From contig NC_052504.1 of the NCBI RefSeq assembly GCF_014356525.2, positions 59,540,637 through 59,604,636 on the forward strand: a DNA stretch of 64,000 nucleotides, given 5' to 3'. Below, piece after piece: positions 44,907 through 56,145 of this stretch. This stretch comes from Nilaparvata lugens (Eukaryota; Arthropoda; Insecta; Hemiptera; Delphacidae). Position 1 is the stretch's first letter. Each line of letters opens with the position of its first letter. The translations under genes and the position numbers were made by a program. The notes below the pieces were generated by a model. It saw only the letters and a program-made list of their open reading frames with translations. It did no database searches and had not been told where the DNA came from.

Positions 44907-46797
44907 TTGAGTATAGTAGCGTACAATGTGGCTGGATTAAGTGGTAAGATTGTTCAAGTATATAATTTTATTTGTAATTATGATGTTTTTGTACTATTGG
45001 AGACGTTTGTTGAAAGAGGAAAGCAATTGTATTTTGAAAACTGTTTTCCAGATTACAATTTATACTGGGAATTCGCAGTTGGAGAATTAAACTGAGGTAG
45101 AGCAAAGGGAGGAAAGTTAATAGAAATTAGTAAAAGAATAGAGAGTTTTTGTAAGGTAATCGATGCGCTTGAGAGGAAAGTTATTCACATGAATGCAGGA
45201 CAACGGGATGAATATTATATAGTTCCAATTTACCTGAGTGGTGGAGGAGACATGGAATGGGAGAGAGAATTCAATACATTATGGAAGTTTATGATAGTGC
45301 AAGAGCATAATAGAAATAATATGATTTTAATTGGAGATTTTAACGGTAGAATAGGAAATGGACAGGACATGTCGGAATTAACAGATGTAATAGAATTGGG
45401 AAATGCACTGAGTAATAAGCAAGAGTCAAAGGATGAGGTGATTAATATGAAAGGTAAGAAAATATTGGAGTTCTGTGAGGTTTTTAATTTCATCATTATG
45501 AATAGAAGGATAAGTGGAGATAGGTGGGGAGACTTTACTTTTATAGGCAGAGGGGCTTCCGTAATAGATCTATGTTGCATGGCTGTCGAATTAGCGCAAA
45601 TAGTTGGAAAATTTTCTATTGTGCCAGAATTTTTATCTGATCATTTCCCAATTGAAGCTACGCTAATCACGGTTGATACTCTAGAAAGAGAGAGCACAAT
45701 TTTACCACTCTTACCGAAGTTGAAATGGAAGGAAGCGAGGAAGAATGAATATATATCTAAACTCACCAATGCTTGTAGAGAAATAAATGGTCTTCCCGAG
45801 AGTAGTGAAGAGACTTATGAAGTATTAAATAATCTTGTATATAGAGCTGCAAATTATGTGCCCCAACCTGATAGAAAGAGAGAAGGATGGAGAGAAAAGT
45901 GGTTCGACAAAGAGTGTGCGGTTATGAGAAAGCGAGTGTTCAGCCTATTGAATGTGTTTAGAAAATCAAATTCGGAGCAGGTGAGAGAAAATTATATGAA
46001 AGAGTAAAAGGCAAGCGTATTACAGCGATATAGAGGAACAATTCAGAAGAGTCAAGGATTCCAGTGATTTGTGGGCTCTGATAAAGAAATTCAAGTGTAG
46101 AGAGTTCAAGATTTCGGGAACTGTGAGTGCTGAGGATTGGGTTGAACACTTCAGACGAGTGTTTGGATCAGTTTGCGGGGTAGTCACATATTATGCGGCG
46201 AGGAATGTTGAAGATCAAACTCTTGACAAAGACATAGATATGAATGAATTGGAAAGTGCCTTCAAGACAATGCGCAACAATAAGGCTCCAGGTGATAACA
46301 GAGTTCCTGCTGAGTTTTACAAGAATGCGTCAAAAAATTACAAAGAGATTATTTTGACTTTTTCCAATGCCATCGTCAGAGGTGGACAGATACCAACAGG
46401 GTTTCCACGTTCAATTATATTTCCATTGCATAAAAAAGGTGATACTAATGAAGTGAATAATTATAGAGCCATATCTTTTATAAATGCTGTCGCTAAAGTA
46501 TTTTCATTTATTTTACTGAGAAGGTTGCAGTTGTGGGAGGAAAGAGAAAAGATTATTAAAGAGAATCAGTGTGGCTTTCGGAGAGGTTATTCGGCTACTG
46601 ATAATATTTTTGTTCTATTCAATATAGTAATGAAAACGTTGAATAGACCTACAAAGAAGTTGTACTGTTTCTTTTTGGGCTACGATAGTGTGAACAGAGA
46701 GGCTTTATTTTTTAAACTGAGTGAATTGGGAGTGTCGACTAAATTTATTGCGATGTTGAGGAGTCTATATAGAAATACGAAGTCAAAATTAAAATGA
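44907..46797 (+). pseudogene. LINE W ORF2: APE endonuclease and truncated RT
   Basis: Starts SIVAYNVAGLSGKIVQVY (endonuclease Asn), then VFVLLETFVERG (Glu). An in-frame TGA at 45093 follows GELN and the same frame continues GRAKGGKL. Later motifs: NMILIGDFNGRIGNGQD (about 45335) and FLSDHFPIEATL (catalytic SDH, about 45640). A stop and frameshift lie at 46004-46020. RT motifs follow: NNKAPGDNRVPAEFYKN, NEVNNYRAISFINAVAKVF and NQCGFRRGYSATDNIFVL, then a damaged motif A (CFFLGYDSVNREAL, where the usual catalytic Asp segment is shortened). The frame ends at 46797 with motifs B and C absent. Non-functional. Confidence 0.87.
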
Positions 46798-47200
46798 ATG
46801 ATGTTTCACTTTATATTCATACTTTATCAACATGATATTAATCAGTAACTATCTATAATATATATTTTCATGTTTTTTTTGCAGTCATCCATTCTTATAA
46901 ATAGGCTACATTATTATTAATTTTTATGTGAATAATATTTACAACAGTTTTGCATCACAATATTTTATTGTAATTAGTCATGTTCATTTAATATTATGTT
47001 ATCCTTTGCTATTTTTTATTTTGTTAGATTTTTCGCTCACTTCCAAACTCTTAGTGAATGGATGCACATTCGATAATTCCATTGAGTGTTTGATGTAATC
47101 TAAAGTAATAAAATCTTCAGCTTGGCATTCAAGTCTCAAAAATAGCCTAGCATAATTAATGATAGCCCACAAAAGTTTTACATCATAATATTTAGTTATT
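46798..47200. other. Unassigned AT-rich stretch
   Basis: No gene or named repeat is seen. Confidence 0.5.
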
Positions 47201-47204
47201 GTAG

Positions 47205-47700
47205 TGAGGTCTATGTTTTAACTCGGATTTTCTTTTGTCTGTCTGTCTGTCTGTATGTATGTATGTAACGCGTTGATAGAATTCTATGAGATTTGGCAGA
47301 AATATTCCTTTTTCAACTGCGCGTCGATGTATTAATACACAAGGTTTTTTCAAATTTTGCATTTTAAGGATAATATGAAAAGAGAAGGAATCCCTCATTA
47401 CTCCGACATCACTGTATATAATTGACCGAGCGAAGTGAGGTCTAAGATTCATGTCGACGGCTGTGCATTTCTCTTTATGTTTATATGTTGCTCATTCACA
47501 GCGATATACGGCAATATATTTCCATGAAATTTAACAGGTATGTTCCTTTTTAAATTGCGCGTCGACATATATACGAAGTTTTTCAAAATGTTGCATAATA
47601 TAAAAGGAAAAGGAGCCTCCCAAAGATACTCACAAAGATACAAAATATCTCTTGCAGTAACAGAAGGCTTGATGAACATGGATCTTTGAAAGTTGTTTTT
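47205..47700 (-). repeat. Two ~245-bp diverged tandem units
   Basis: ATTCCTTTTTCAACTGCGCG and GTTCCTTTTTAAATTGCGCG, TCGATGTATTAATACACAAG and TCGACATATATACGAAG, then TTTTTCAAATTTTGCAT and TTTTTCAAAATGTTGCAT recur in order. GACCGAGCGAAGTGAGGTC lies between the units. A (CTGT)n/(ATGT)n run is at 47238-47268. Strand is arbitrary. Likely a decayed nonautonomous transposon. Confidence 0.65.
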
Positions 47701-48228
47701 TTTGCATGCATCCACTCTTTCAAATAGGATACATTATTCTGAATTATTCTGTGAACATAGGTGTAGACTACTTTCTAGGATCATGTAAATGTTAGGGTCA
47801 AGCTACTGAGAAGTCATGGTGGGGGGAGTGAACAAGGCCGTCGTGTTTTTCTTAGGCTAGTTTCACACGGCAGAATCCCGTCTCCTGAAGATCATATTTC
47901 AGATCATTTCATATTTCGCAGCTCGAAGGCTTTCACAAGGGGATCTCAAATTTCAGACGCGTTTGCTCAGAGTATGACTCATTACTTTTCTCCAAGTATT
48001 CGGATTTGGATTCAGCGACCCCAAATTTTTTAAAGCGTAAGTCCCATTTTCGAAAATACCCAAAAACAAGGGAGTTACAGCAGTTTTTAATATAGCTTTT
48101 ACATTATCATAAAGTTATGTTTAGTAAAAATGTACCTACTAAGATAATAATACTTCTGCCTCACAGGTAAAGGTTTTTAGAAGCTTTTAAACACTCTTGA
48201 AAAGTTCAAACATGAACATTTTAAAACA
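47701..48228. other. Unassigned stretch
   Basis: Nothing recognised. Confidence 0.5.
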
Positions 48229-48231
48229 TTA

Positions 48232-48595
48232 GGGGCCGGTTTCCGAGCTCGGGATTTAGCTGAGTCCAAGACTTTAAACAGCTGGAGTCAGAAATTTGGT
48301 TTTCCAAGACGGGGCGTAGTCGCAGTCATTGTCATAGTCACGTTTGAATTAAATCTCGAAAAACTAGAAAATTGAACACAAAATAAAATAAAGAGAAAAT
48401 AGTGTAAAGTTTCAGCTATTTTGAATTATTTAGGAATGTCTAATTCCGTCAAGGAAAAACGTTTCCAATTATAGAAATGAGAAAATAAAAACTAAGACTT
48501 CTATTATAAAAGCTGACCTTTTGGAAAGCCAATTTTCTGACTATTGCTGTTTAGAGTCTGGGACTTAGCTAAATCCTGAGCTCGGAAACCGGCCC
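48232..48595. mobile_element. MITE with ~45-bp inverted ends (TA target site)
   Basis: Left GGGGCCGGTTTCCGAGCTCG, then GGATTTAGCTGAGTCC; the right end inverted reads GGGCCGGTTTCCGAGCTCAG, then GATTTAGCTAAGTCC. TA stands at 48230-48231 and 48596-48597. 364 bp, noncoding. Confidence 0.92.
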
Positions 48596-48895
48596 TAAAA
48601 GTTCTAGTTTAAAAAAAAAATTCCAGCTTTGAAAGTTTCAAACTTCAAAAGGTTGAATCCAAATATGGAATCAAAAATCATCTCCCATTATCACTCAATA
48701 AAATACGAGAAAAAGTAACCTTGTACAGTTAACTTCACTGAATTATTTACGTTGTCGGGATTTCAATTTTGTCATACAACAATCTAATTCATTAGGTTGA
48801 AATCGTTGAATATTACCATGGATTTCCTGTTGAATCATTGACTTAAAATCTTTGCAACAATCAATAAAATCTATTACACAGTATAAATATGCAGT

Positions 48896-48930
48896 CAGTG
48901 AGTATAGAATGTAACATTCTATACTCACTG
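48896..48930. repeat. Perfect 17-bp-arm palindrome, with a third copy 36 bp to the right
   Basis: CAGTGAGTATAGAATGT, one A, then its exact reverse complement. CAGTGAGTATAGAATGT occurs again directly at 48966-48982. A foldback remnant or cruciform-prone site. Confidence 0.93.
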
Positions 48931-49285
48931 CATACAGTAGGCTATAAACATTGTGCTGATCTGAACAGTGAGTATAGAATGTAATTACATTATATTACTC
49001 TAACAGCTAACTGGATCTGAATTGATCTATTGTAATAATGGACATAATGAAATAATGTCTTACTATTCCAAGTAAAACGAAACTAATGTTTGTGTTTGTA
49101 TAAGAGCTGCTGAGTGGATACTGCATACTGAGAAATTCATAAATGATCCAGACCAGCCTGGCGACTTCGATGCTATCGACACCGGAATCTCCTTTTATTT
49201 CTATCAATGAATGAATCTGAATTAAAACCATGTATTGTATCAACTATCCTATTATCGTATTGTAATTCGTGAAGCCTGTTTAGTA

Positions 49286-49434
49286 AAAGCCAGTTACATA
49301 CACATCGATTTTTTACCGTCCTTATAAAATTCTATTAGATCAAACAGATGATGTTTGACAAGTTGCACTTATTCGAATTCATAAGGATGGCAAAAAACAA
49401 TCGTACAAGAATCAACGTGCATGTAACTGGCTTT
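49286..49434. mobile_element. MITE family M1, copy 2
   Basis: Left AAAGCCAGTTACATACAC pairs with the inverted right end AAAGCCAGTTACATGCAC. Inner TTTTACCGTCCTTATAAAATT is also inverted (CCATCCTTATGAATT). Same architecture and core as 39117-39270. TA is present on the left, and the right flank is altered. Confidence 0.85.
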
Positions 49435-49477
49435 CGAAGACCCATACGATATTGTATTCTATGATCAAATAGAATAT

Positions 49478-50860
49478 AGTCCAGGCGCTGGCTTACATTG
49501 AGCATACATGAGAGAGGCAGAGAATTTGACTTCGGATTATTGTTAGGGGGTCCTTAGTGTATATGAAACTCGATGTCGTCATGTCCCAGGGTGGTCGACA
49601 GCTTGGTGGGGAGGGGGGTAAGTTGTAAAAAACGCGCGCTTATAAAATCGCCTGTCCTGCAGTTACTATTCATAGTACAGTTTTTAATTTTTTCTCAATA
49701 TTATGTACACATAACTGGCTTTCAATGTGGTCCTCTACATTTTTGCGATAAACCGCATAGTTTTTCCGTAAAAAAATAAAATATCTCGAAAAATGTATTT
49801 TTTTATTATGGACTTTTTGTTATTTCTCGAATATTGAAGTCATTAGCCGACTTAGAGGAAAAGGCGCCCAATAAACGTTGTAGGCCGTTTCTTCCTGAAT
49901 CCAATGATATATATAGTTTGGGGTTACGATCATAGATGCGGTGGTGGGAGGGGAATAAGTAGCACTGTTACGCTGCGGCGCGGTCCTCCCCCATGATTAA
50001 TGCGCGTAATGGCCTGTCTATCCCATCGCTCCTACTAGTCTTGCATTCAAATTATGTATTTCAGGAACGCTATCTTATGTATTTTCGGTCGCTGAACACG
50101 ATTTTTCAACTCTCAAGTCTCAATAATTGATAACTCTCATATAATATACTTATTATGGTCAAAATTACAAACTTCATCTCATTCTGCAAGGAAACTAAGA
50201 AATGACTGTTTGAAATAAACGAAACTGGGTTTCAAGAAATATATTAGGATAGAATAATGATAATATTTATATGTGTTTATGTTCTATTGTTGTTATCTCA
50301 AATTAATTTATTGTGATGCGCTGCAGGCTAAATTATATTATTAATTGCACACTGGCCACGCTTACTTGATATAGTGGTCAGTTAATTTCCAAGAAATATT
50401 TGTGGAATTTCTTAGTTCTTCATGTGGAAATGGAATTCATCATTCATTCATTATCATAATGATTATGTTTAGTATAAAAATGTTAATCTTTCGTGAATCT
50501 TCAGTTTGTCGTGAACTTTTGAGAAATTATATCCAATATAATAATAGATATGTGTCAAATCAAAATGAAATGAAAATTTAAATATTCATTCATATTATTT
50601 CTAATAGTATTATTATAATGATATTTCACTAAATTTTGATTGATTCAACCATTATCGTATTCCCGTTCAGACTGTTTTGAAATGGTAACAAGTAATTCAG
50701 TATCAAAATTTGGGATTCGAATAGTTTGTCATGCCTGTTATTCTTTCCCAAACATATTTATATGATTTGTAATTTTATCCACAAATGAATGAATGAATGT
50801 ATGTATCTCTGCACGTAGCTAACATATGGATTATTCCTTTATAGATTCTTGCATGTCACA
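49478..50860 (+). repeat. Large dispersed repeat R, left part, copy 2
   Basis: Matches 20911-22170 in order and orientation from AGTCCAGGCGCTGG to about GGATTATTCCTTTATA. Divergence includes small indels and an extra (AATG)n run near 50787. No conserved frame. Confidence 0.9.
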
Positions 50861-51450
50861 TTAATAAATCTCTGCCACAGATTTAGAAATCAAGTCTCGA
50901 TGGTTCGGAGAGCATATTATTGGAGTGATTCTTTTACTCTGCTGCTTCTAATATGTTCACTACCTTTGTTTGATTTTAGACCATAGACATGAAAAGCTAT
51001 GTCCACCTGTATCACTCCATCTTTATTGAGAATTTTCATAACTCTTCTCATCACAAAGTTTCCATAATCTTGTAGCGTATTGAAGTTTTGAAGAGTGAAG
51101 TAGGAGTTGAGTTCAGGAGAGCCATGTCATCATTATGCGAATTTGTCAACGATATTTAGGGATTTAGTCAAATCCACAACTAGTTTCACTTACAATTTCA
51201 TGGGCCAAGTGAGATTAAGAGTTTTTTTTCAAATATCCATCAGATGTTGACAGAGATTGCGGTTATTGTAGAAATGCATGCTGCACTAAAACTTCAATGC
51301 TGAATTATCTTTAAACAGCTACCTAGTAAAAATACAGAGATCAGATCTTTTTGTTCTAGAATCAACTAAGACTAGGATTTTTGTTTGATTGCATCGTGGA
51401 GAATGAAAGAACTCTGTTTCTTTTTATAGGTGAGAATACACTTTTACAAT
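50861..51450. other. Unassigned stretch between the two recognisable parts of repeat R
   Basis: No gene. It should be the middle of repeat R if that repeat is one unit, but I could not align it to copy 1 by eye. Confidence 0.35.
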
Positions 51451-51452
51451 TT

Positions 51453-52920
51453 GCCACAACCATGTTCAGATAAAAATCGTTGGAGACCGAATAACTATTT
51501 CTTTCTATACGTTCAAAAGAGAATCACACACTTCTTCACTTGCTTCCAGACCATTGATAACATTATGCAGATTCTGTTGTCCATCAGAGTCTTGAAGAAA
51601 AATGTTATGTTCTCTTGAGAAGGTTATAGAAAGCTTCTAGAAATCATTCTCATCTCTCATTATTCTTGTTTTAATCCATTCGATGACTTTCTTCACAATA
51701 TCCAGTGATATCTATAATGATGTCAACATACTTGAACAGAATATCTTGATGAAAGATTTATTTATATAGTAGCAGCCATTTTAGGAAAGCCTTTGAAGAA
51801 CTAGCTATTCCAATCACTCAGTTTTGGATGATCGAATGAGGGTTTGCTCCAAAGCATGATCGGTTGTCACATTTATTAAATTTTCAAGGTTTCATTTGAC
51901 AGAGAGTCAATGTATTGACTGTATAGAGTTAATGTTTCCTTATTGGAAATTATTTTCTACTTCTATGGGTATTTTTTCTATATTTTCTAGATATAACACA
52001 GACTCCATAACATAGTTTGTGTGATTGAATGAAAAAAGTATGGGATCTTTTCTCGTACAGTTTCTATGTGCAATACCAGAGTCCTTCCTTATGAGCATGA
52101 ATACAATTTAAGATAATTTAAACTATGTTACAATAATCAGTCATAAATTTCAAGTAGTCATTGATTTTGCATTGTGATTCTAAAAAAAACTCCACAAATA
52201 GCTCCTGTCTTCTTTCAAATATACTTTGACAATCTCTCATGTTTGAACCGTTCATAAGTCCTTGTAGTTGTTTCATGGAATTGATTGCTTGCTCTCACAC
52301 CTTAATTATACTGATCTCCCCTCAATAGATTTCCAACAGTATTCTCTCCAAATATTTCAAATTCAAGAAAGATATCTCCCATTCCACTTCCATTCAAGTA
52401 CCACCCCAAGACAATCAGTCAAACTCAGCCAGATGAAAAGTGTCTATTCGTAGATATAAGTCACAGAAATCAGTTGATAAAGCTGCGTTTACACCAAAGT
52501 TATTAACAAAATGTTAATAACTTAATCTTTATAGACTCTATTAGATTAACGGAACTTGGCAAACACATATGTCCATCATGTGTATGATAAGTTATGTTCA
52601 ATGTAATAGAATCTATAAAGATTAAGTTATATTAACATCTCGTTAATAACTTTGGTGTAAACGCAGCTTTAGAGTTGTATTTCCTTTGTAATAAAATATT
52701 TAGTCATATCACATGGGAGTAATTGGCATTATTTGTGTTCCAAATGTAAATTTATATTAAGAAAATATTTTACTCCTGTTACACGGTTCTCTATATGGGG
52801 TAGCCTATATTATTTGTTTAACTTATTCCATTACTTGACTTTCGCAATTCCAAAGTGATCATTGAACTAAATCGAATAATTATTCTCTCTTAATGGAATA
52901 TCAGTTTCTTATCGACTGAG
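51453..52920 (+). repeat. Large dispersed repeat R, right part, copy 2
   Basis: Colinear with 34332-36340 (see that entry) from GCCACAACCATGTTCAGATA to GCAATTCCAAAGTGAT. It lacks the 780-bp insert and contains the MITE at 52480. Confidence 0.9.
52480..52669. mobile_element. MITE in repeat R copy 2, with empty site in copy 1
   Basis: AAGCTGCGTTTACACCAAAG at the left is exactly inverted at the right, followed inward by TTATTAAC and ATCTTTATAGA-type pairs. TA flanks both ends (52478-52479, 52670-52671). At the matching place in copy 1 (about 36095) TTGATTGGAGTTG is uninterrupted, so the insertion postdates the split of the two R copies. 190 bp, noncoding, probably mobilised by a Tc1/mariner transposase. 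Confidence 0.95.
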
Positions 52921-52964
52921 AAACACATATAGGATTCCTAACAAGATGCTTTATCATTGCAATG

Positions 52965-53310
52965 TAATCATAAATAATGATAATGAGATGAAGTTTGTAA
53001 TTTTGACCATAATTAGTATATTATGATGAGAATTATCAATTATTGAGACTTGAGAGTTCAAAAATCGTGTTCAGCGACCGAAAATACATAAGATAGAGTT
53101 CCTGAAATACATAATTTGAATGCATAGACTAGTAGGAGCGATGCGATAGACAGGCCATTACGCGCATTAATCATGGGGGAGGACTGCGCCGCAGCGTAAC
53201 AGTGCTACTTATACCCCTCCCACCGCCGCATCTATCATCGTAACCACCAGACTATATATATCATTGGATTCAGGAAGAAACGGCCTACAACGTTTATTGG
53301 GCGTATAGTA
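52965..53310 (-). repeat. Large dispersed repeat R, inverted partial copy 3
   Basis: The reverse complement matches about 49866-50200, including GTAGGCCGTTTCTTCCTG, GCGGTGGTGGGAGGG, AGCACTGTTACGCTGCGGCG and TTTTCGGTCGCTGAACACG. It begins only ~45 bp after repeat R copy 2 ends and stops at the start of the minisatellite region. Confidence 0.92.
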
Positions 53311-53360
53311 AATATCGAAATAAGTGTTGCAGCCAGAACTTGTGTTAAGAACCGGTTTTG

Positions 53361-53520
53361 TCCCCGCTTTGTAAGTTAAACTAAACACACAATTCCTCCC
53401 GGAATGTGGGTTTGAAGTGAACACACCATTTCTCCCCGCTTTGTACAGTGGAAGTGTACACACATTTCTCCTCGGTTTGTTCAGTGAAAGTGTACACACA
53501 TTTCTCCCCTTTTTGTAGGT
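53361..53520 (+). repeat. 36-bp minisatellite, about 4.4 units
   Basis: CCCCGCTTTGTACAGTGG, then AAGTGTACACACATTTCT, and variants start near 53361, 53398, 53434 and 53470. Because 36 is divisible by three, the minus frame gives a regular 12-residue repeat (RNVCTLPLYKAG and variants). I regard this as incidental. Confidence 0.88.
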
Positions 53521-53700
53521 TTAATGCGTAATTTTTTTTTCATTTTAACAGAAAATAAAAGTTACAACTGTATTGAACACATATAATTATACTTTCTAAA
53601 ACAAAAATTAAGTCTCCAACATGTGTGTAAATGTGTGTAAATCAGCCTCCCCGCAATGTATGTTCATTTCTCACCTCCCCGTTTGTTACCTTGTTCCAGT
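53521..53700. other. Short unassigned spacer with GGGGAGG sequence
   Basis: Contains CTCCCCGCAATG and CTCCCCGTTTGTTACC, related to the GGGGAG repeat at 41764, then the (TG)n boundary. Confidence 0.5.
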
Positions 53701-53715
53701 ATGTGTGTGTGTGTG

Positions 53716-53765
<50 letters not shown>

Positions 53766-54472
53766 TGTGTGTGTGGTGTGTGTGTGTGTGTGTATGAGTG
53801 TATGTGCGTCTGTGTACACGATATCTCATCTCCCAATGAACGGAATGACTTGAAATTTGGAACTTTTAAGGTCCTTACACTATAAGGATCCGACACGAAC
53901 AATTCCACTCAAATACAATTCAAGATGGCGGCTAAAATGGCGAAAATGTTGTCCAAAACAGGGGTTTTCTCGATTTTCTCGAAAATGGCTCCAACGATTT
54001 TCATTTAATTCATACCTGAAATAGTAATTAATGAGCTCTATCAACTGCCACAAGTCTCATATCTGTAAAAATTTCAGGAGCTCCGCCCCATCTATGCAAA
54101 GTTTGATTTTAGATTCTCAATCATCAGGCTTCAGGCACAATTTAAACAAAAAAAATTTTGTGTTTTATAGATTGAGCATGGAAATCTCTACAATTAATGT
54201 TCAGTAACACTTACACCTAAAATTGAAAATAAGCTCGAAATCTGAGAAAATGTGATTATCCAATTGCAAACTGTTGGCAACTGTTGATTCTATCAAATGA
54301 TTCACTATGAAGAAATAGCAGATATCGTATGTCTCCAGCGTTATTGTCCTGTCACCAGCTGGCTAAGATCTTTCTTTATAAGTAGACTTGAGATGCGCGA
54401 GAACACTGGAGTCAGGTGATCAATTTTCATAACGGCAAGGAAAGTTGTGTGAGTGCACCACTCCAGATTTTT
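53701..54472 (-). mobile_element. (CA)n-bearing repeat element, copy B (5' part)
   Basis: On the minus strand it begins AAATCTGGAGTGGTGCACTC at 54472 and proceeds as in copy A through CTTTCCTTGCCGTTATGAA, AGCTGGTGACAGGACAATAA and TGGGGCGGAGCTCCTG. The conserved GCCGCCATCTTGAATTG and GTGTCGGATCCTTATAGTG follow, then (CA)n to 53701. The 3' half is absent, and GGAACAAGG sequence borders the (CA)n tract instead. Confidence 0.85.
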
Positions 54473-55500
54473 GGATATTATACTAGTAAAAGATACTCTT
54501 GAACCAATAATATCATAAAGCTGGATTCAGATATATTTGTCTGATTGAAAGTAAAATGCCGTTTTTCAATTCTACGCATTCCAGCAGCTTTCATTCAAAT
54601 TTCAGTAAATATTATTGTCATGGAGAAGAGATAGCATATGCATTTTCTCTATGCTTTAAATCATTCATTACTACAATAATTGAAAATGAAGTTTTCCCTC
54701 TAAATATTTTTTGTTGAATGGATAGAATACAAAGGAAGGAGAAAAAACCACGGAAGGAAGAGAGATGAAGGGATAAGAAAAGCATAAAGTGGAGGAGAAA
54801 TAAGAGATACAACTAAAAGCATGAAGTAATATTCAGGCAGCATTTGATCTACATTGGCTTGCTATCCTTGTCTGTCAATGGACAAAGCAGATAGCTCTAT
54901 CCTTCTCCAACTCCGCATCGTTGCCAAACTGCTTGCATTAATATAATGCACTACTAACATATTCCATCTCAATTATGGAAATGTAATTCTGAATGATGAA
55001 AAAGAATATATATTTTCTTGACAAATAGAATATAATATTCAAGATAGTATCGATAATGATAATTTCATGATCATTCTGCTCATAATCATTAACAAGAATC
55101 AACAATTTATCATTAATATCATCAGATTTACTAGGATAACTTGGATCACAGCAGGATCTTCTACAGCAGTCGGTGCAGGGGGTAAATTGGCAAACATTGC
55201 CGTCCTATCATTTCCACTGAATCTAAAGCGTGAATCTTACTATTTATAAAGAACAGAAGGAAAAAATTGATATTGGGAATTCTCCGTCAATAGGCTTGAT
55301 TCTGTAGTACCGTAACAGCAAAACTTGACTATTTGCGAATTCGCAGTCTGAATCGAGGCGGTGGATTGATTGAATTCTGCAGCCAGAGTTGATTCACTTT
55401 TGATCCCCATACTGTGAATATAGTGCTGATGATTGAGTATGACCCATTGGCGCAAATGAGCGACTGTAGTCCATCAACTGCCCCTGCATCGCTCCCTATA
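54473..55500. other. Unassigned stretch
   Basis: No gene can be supported. 55140-55500 is somewhat richer in GC, but its open frames (60-71 residues) overlap on one strand without domain signal. Confidence 0.4.
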
Positions 55501-55504
55501 GGCA

Positions 55505-55690
55505 ACTTCACTCACACACACACACCATCGTCAACACAATAAATCTCCAACTCTTCTCCCCCCCCCTACTCATCAACCACTCACTCCTCTTCATGGTAGG
55601 TCCACTTCTCTCATTTCCTCACCTCCTCTAACTCTTTCACCTCACCCTCCAAAAACCCTCTCCACCCTAGAAAATGCAATTCGCTTTTTA
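55505..55690 (+). repeat. Pyrimidine-rich (CT) tract
   Basis: About 180 bp that is almost entirely C/T on the plus strand, with a C8 run at 55558. Low complexity. Confidence 0.7.
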
Positions 55691-56107
55691 ATTGCTGGTC
55701 CAGGCATCGCCTCTCCAAGCCAGTTTCAATAACGAGTCGAACCGAATCACTTAACGAACCATTTAATGCTCTTGGCTGAACCAACGTAAACGTTTCGCAG
55801 TTCGCAGCTACAACTACTCAGCGCCAACACATTGGCATAGCCTGATATCGATCGATCACCCTCTTCCACATTCATTCCAGTAATTTTATTCGAATGGCCG
55901 GAATACAGTAATGAGACAAATGGAGTTTCCCACTGTCCGGTTTCATTATTCATATCAAGAGCACACTGCAACCACACCACATTCAGCAATTACTCTATTA
56001 TTTTCCGCGGGACCCTCGATTGCTCATCAATCGGAGTGATTAACAAGAACGTATCGATGATGAATATGTCACGTTATTTTCCATTTGCAATGGAAGTAAT
56101 TATTACA

Positions 56108-56145
<38 letters not shown>

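Larger units (their letters stand above)
43747..46797 (+). mobile_element. LINE W: L1-like ORF1 plus APE-RT ORF2, 3' truncated
   Basis: Two ~140-bp leader units (43747 and 43887) precede ORF1 (44059-44700) and ORF2 (44907-46797). Homology to RT ends abruptly in the palm domain, before the catalytic YADD motif, and no 3' UTR or tail is seen. Like LINE Y copy 1 it lacks its 3' end. Clade not assigned. Confidence 0.8.

Noticed and set aside
53209..53499. 96-residue minus-strand frame with 12-residue repeats
   Set aside because: It arises from the 36-bp minisatellite and repeat R copy 3. No start context or homologue is recognised.
53361..53520. CRISPR-like array
   Set aside because: Units are contiguous and diverged without unique spacers, and the genome is eukaryotic.
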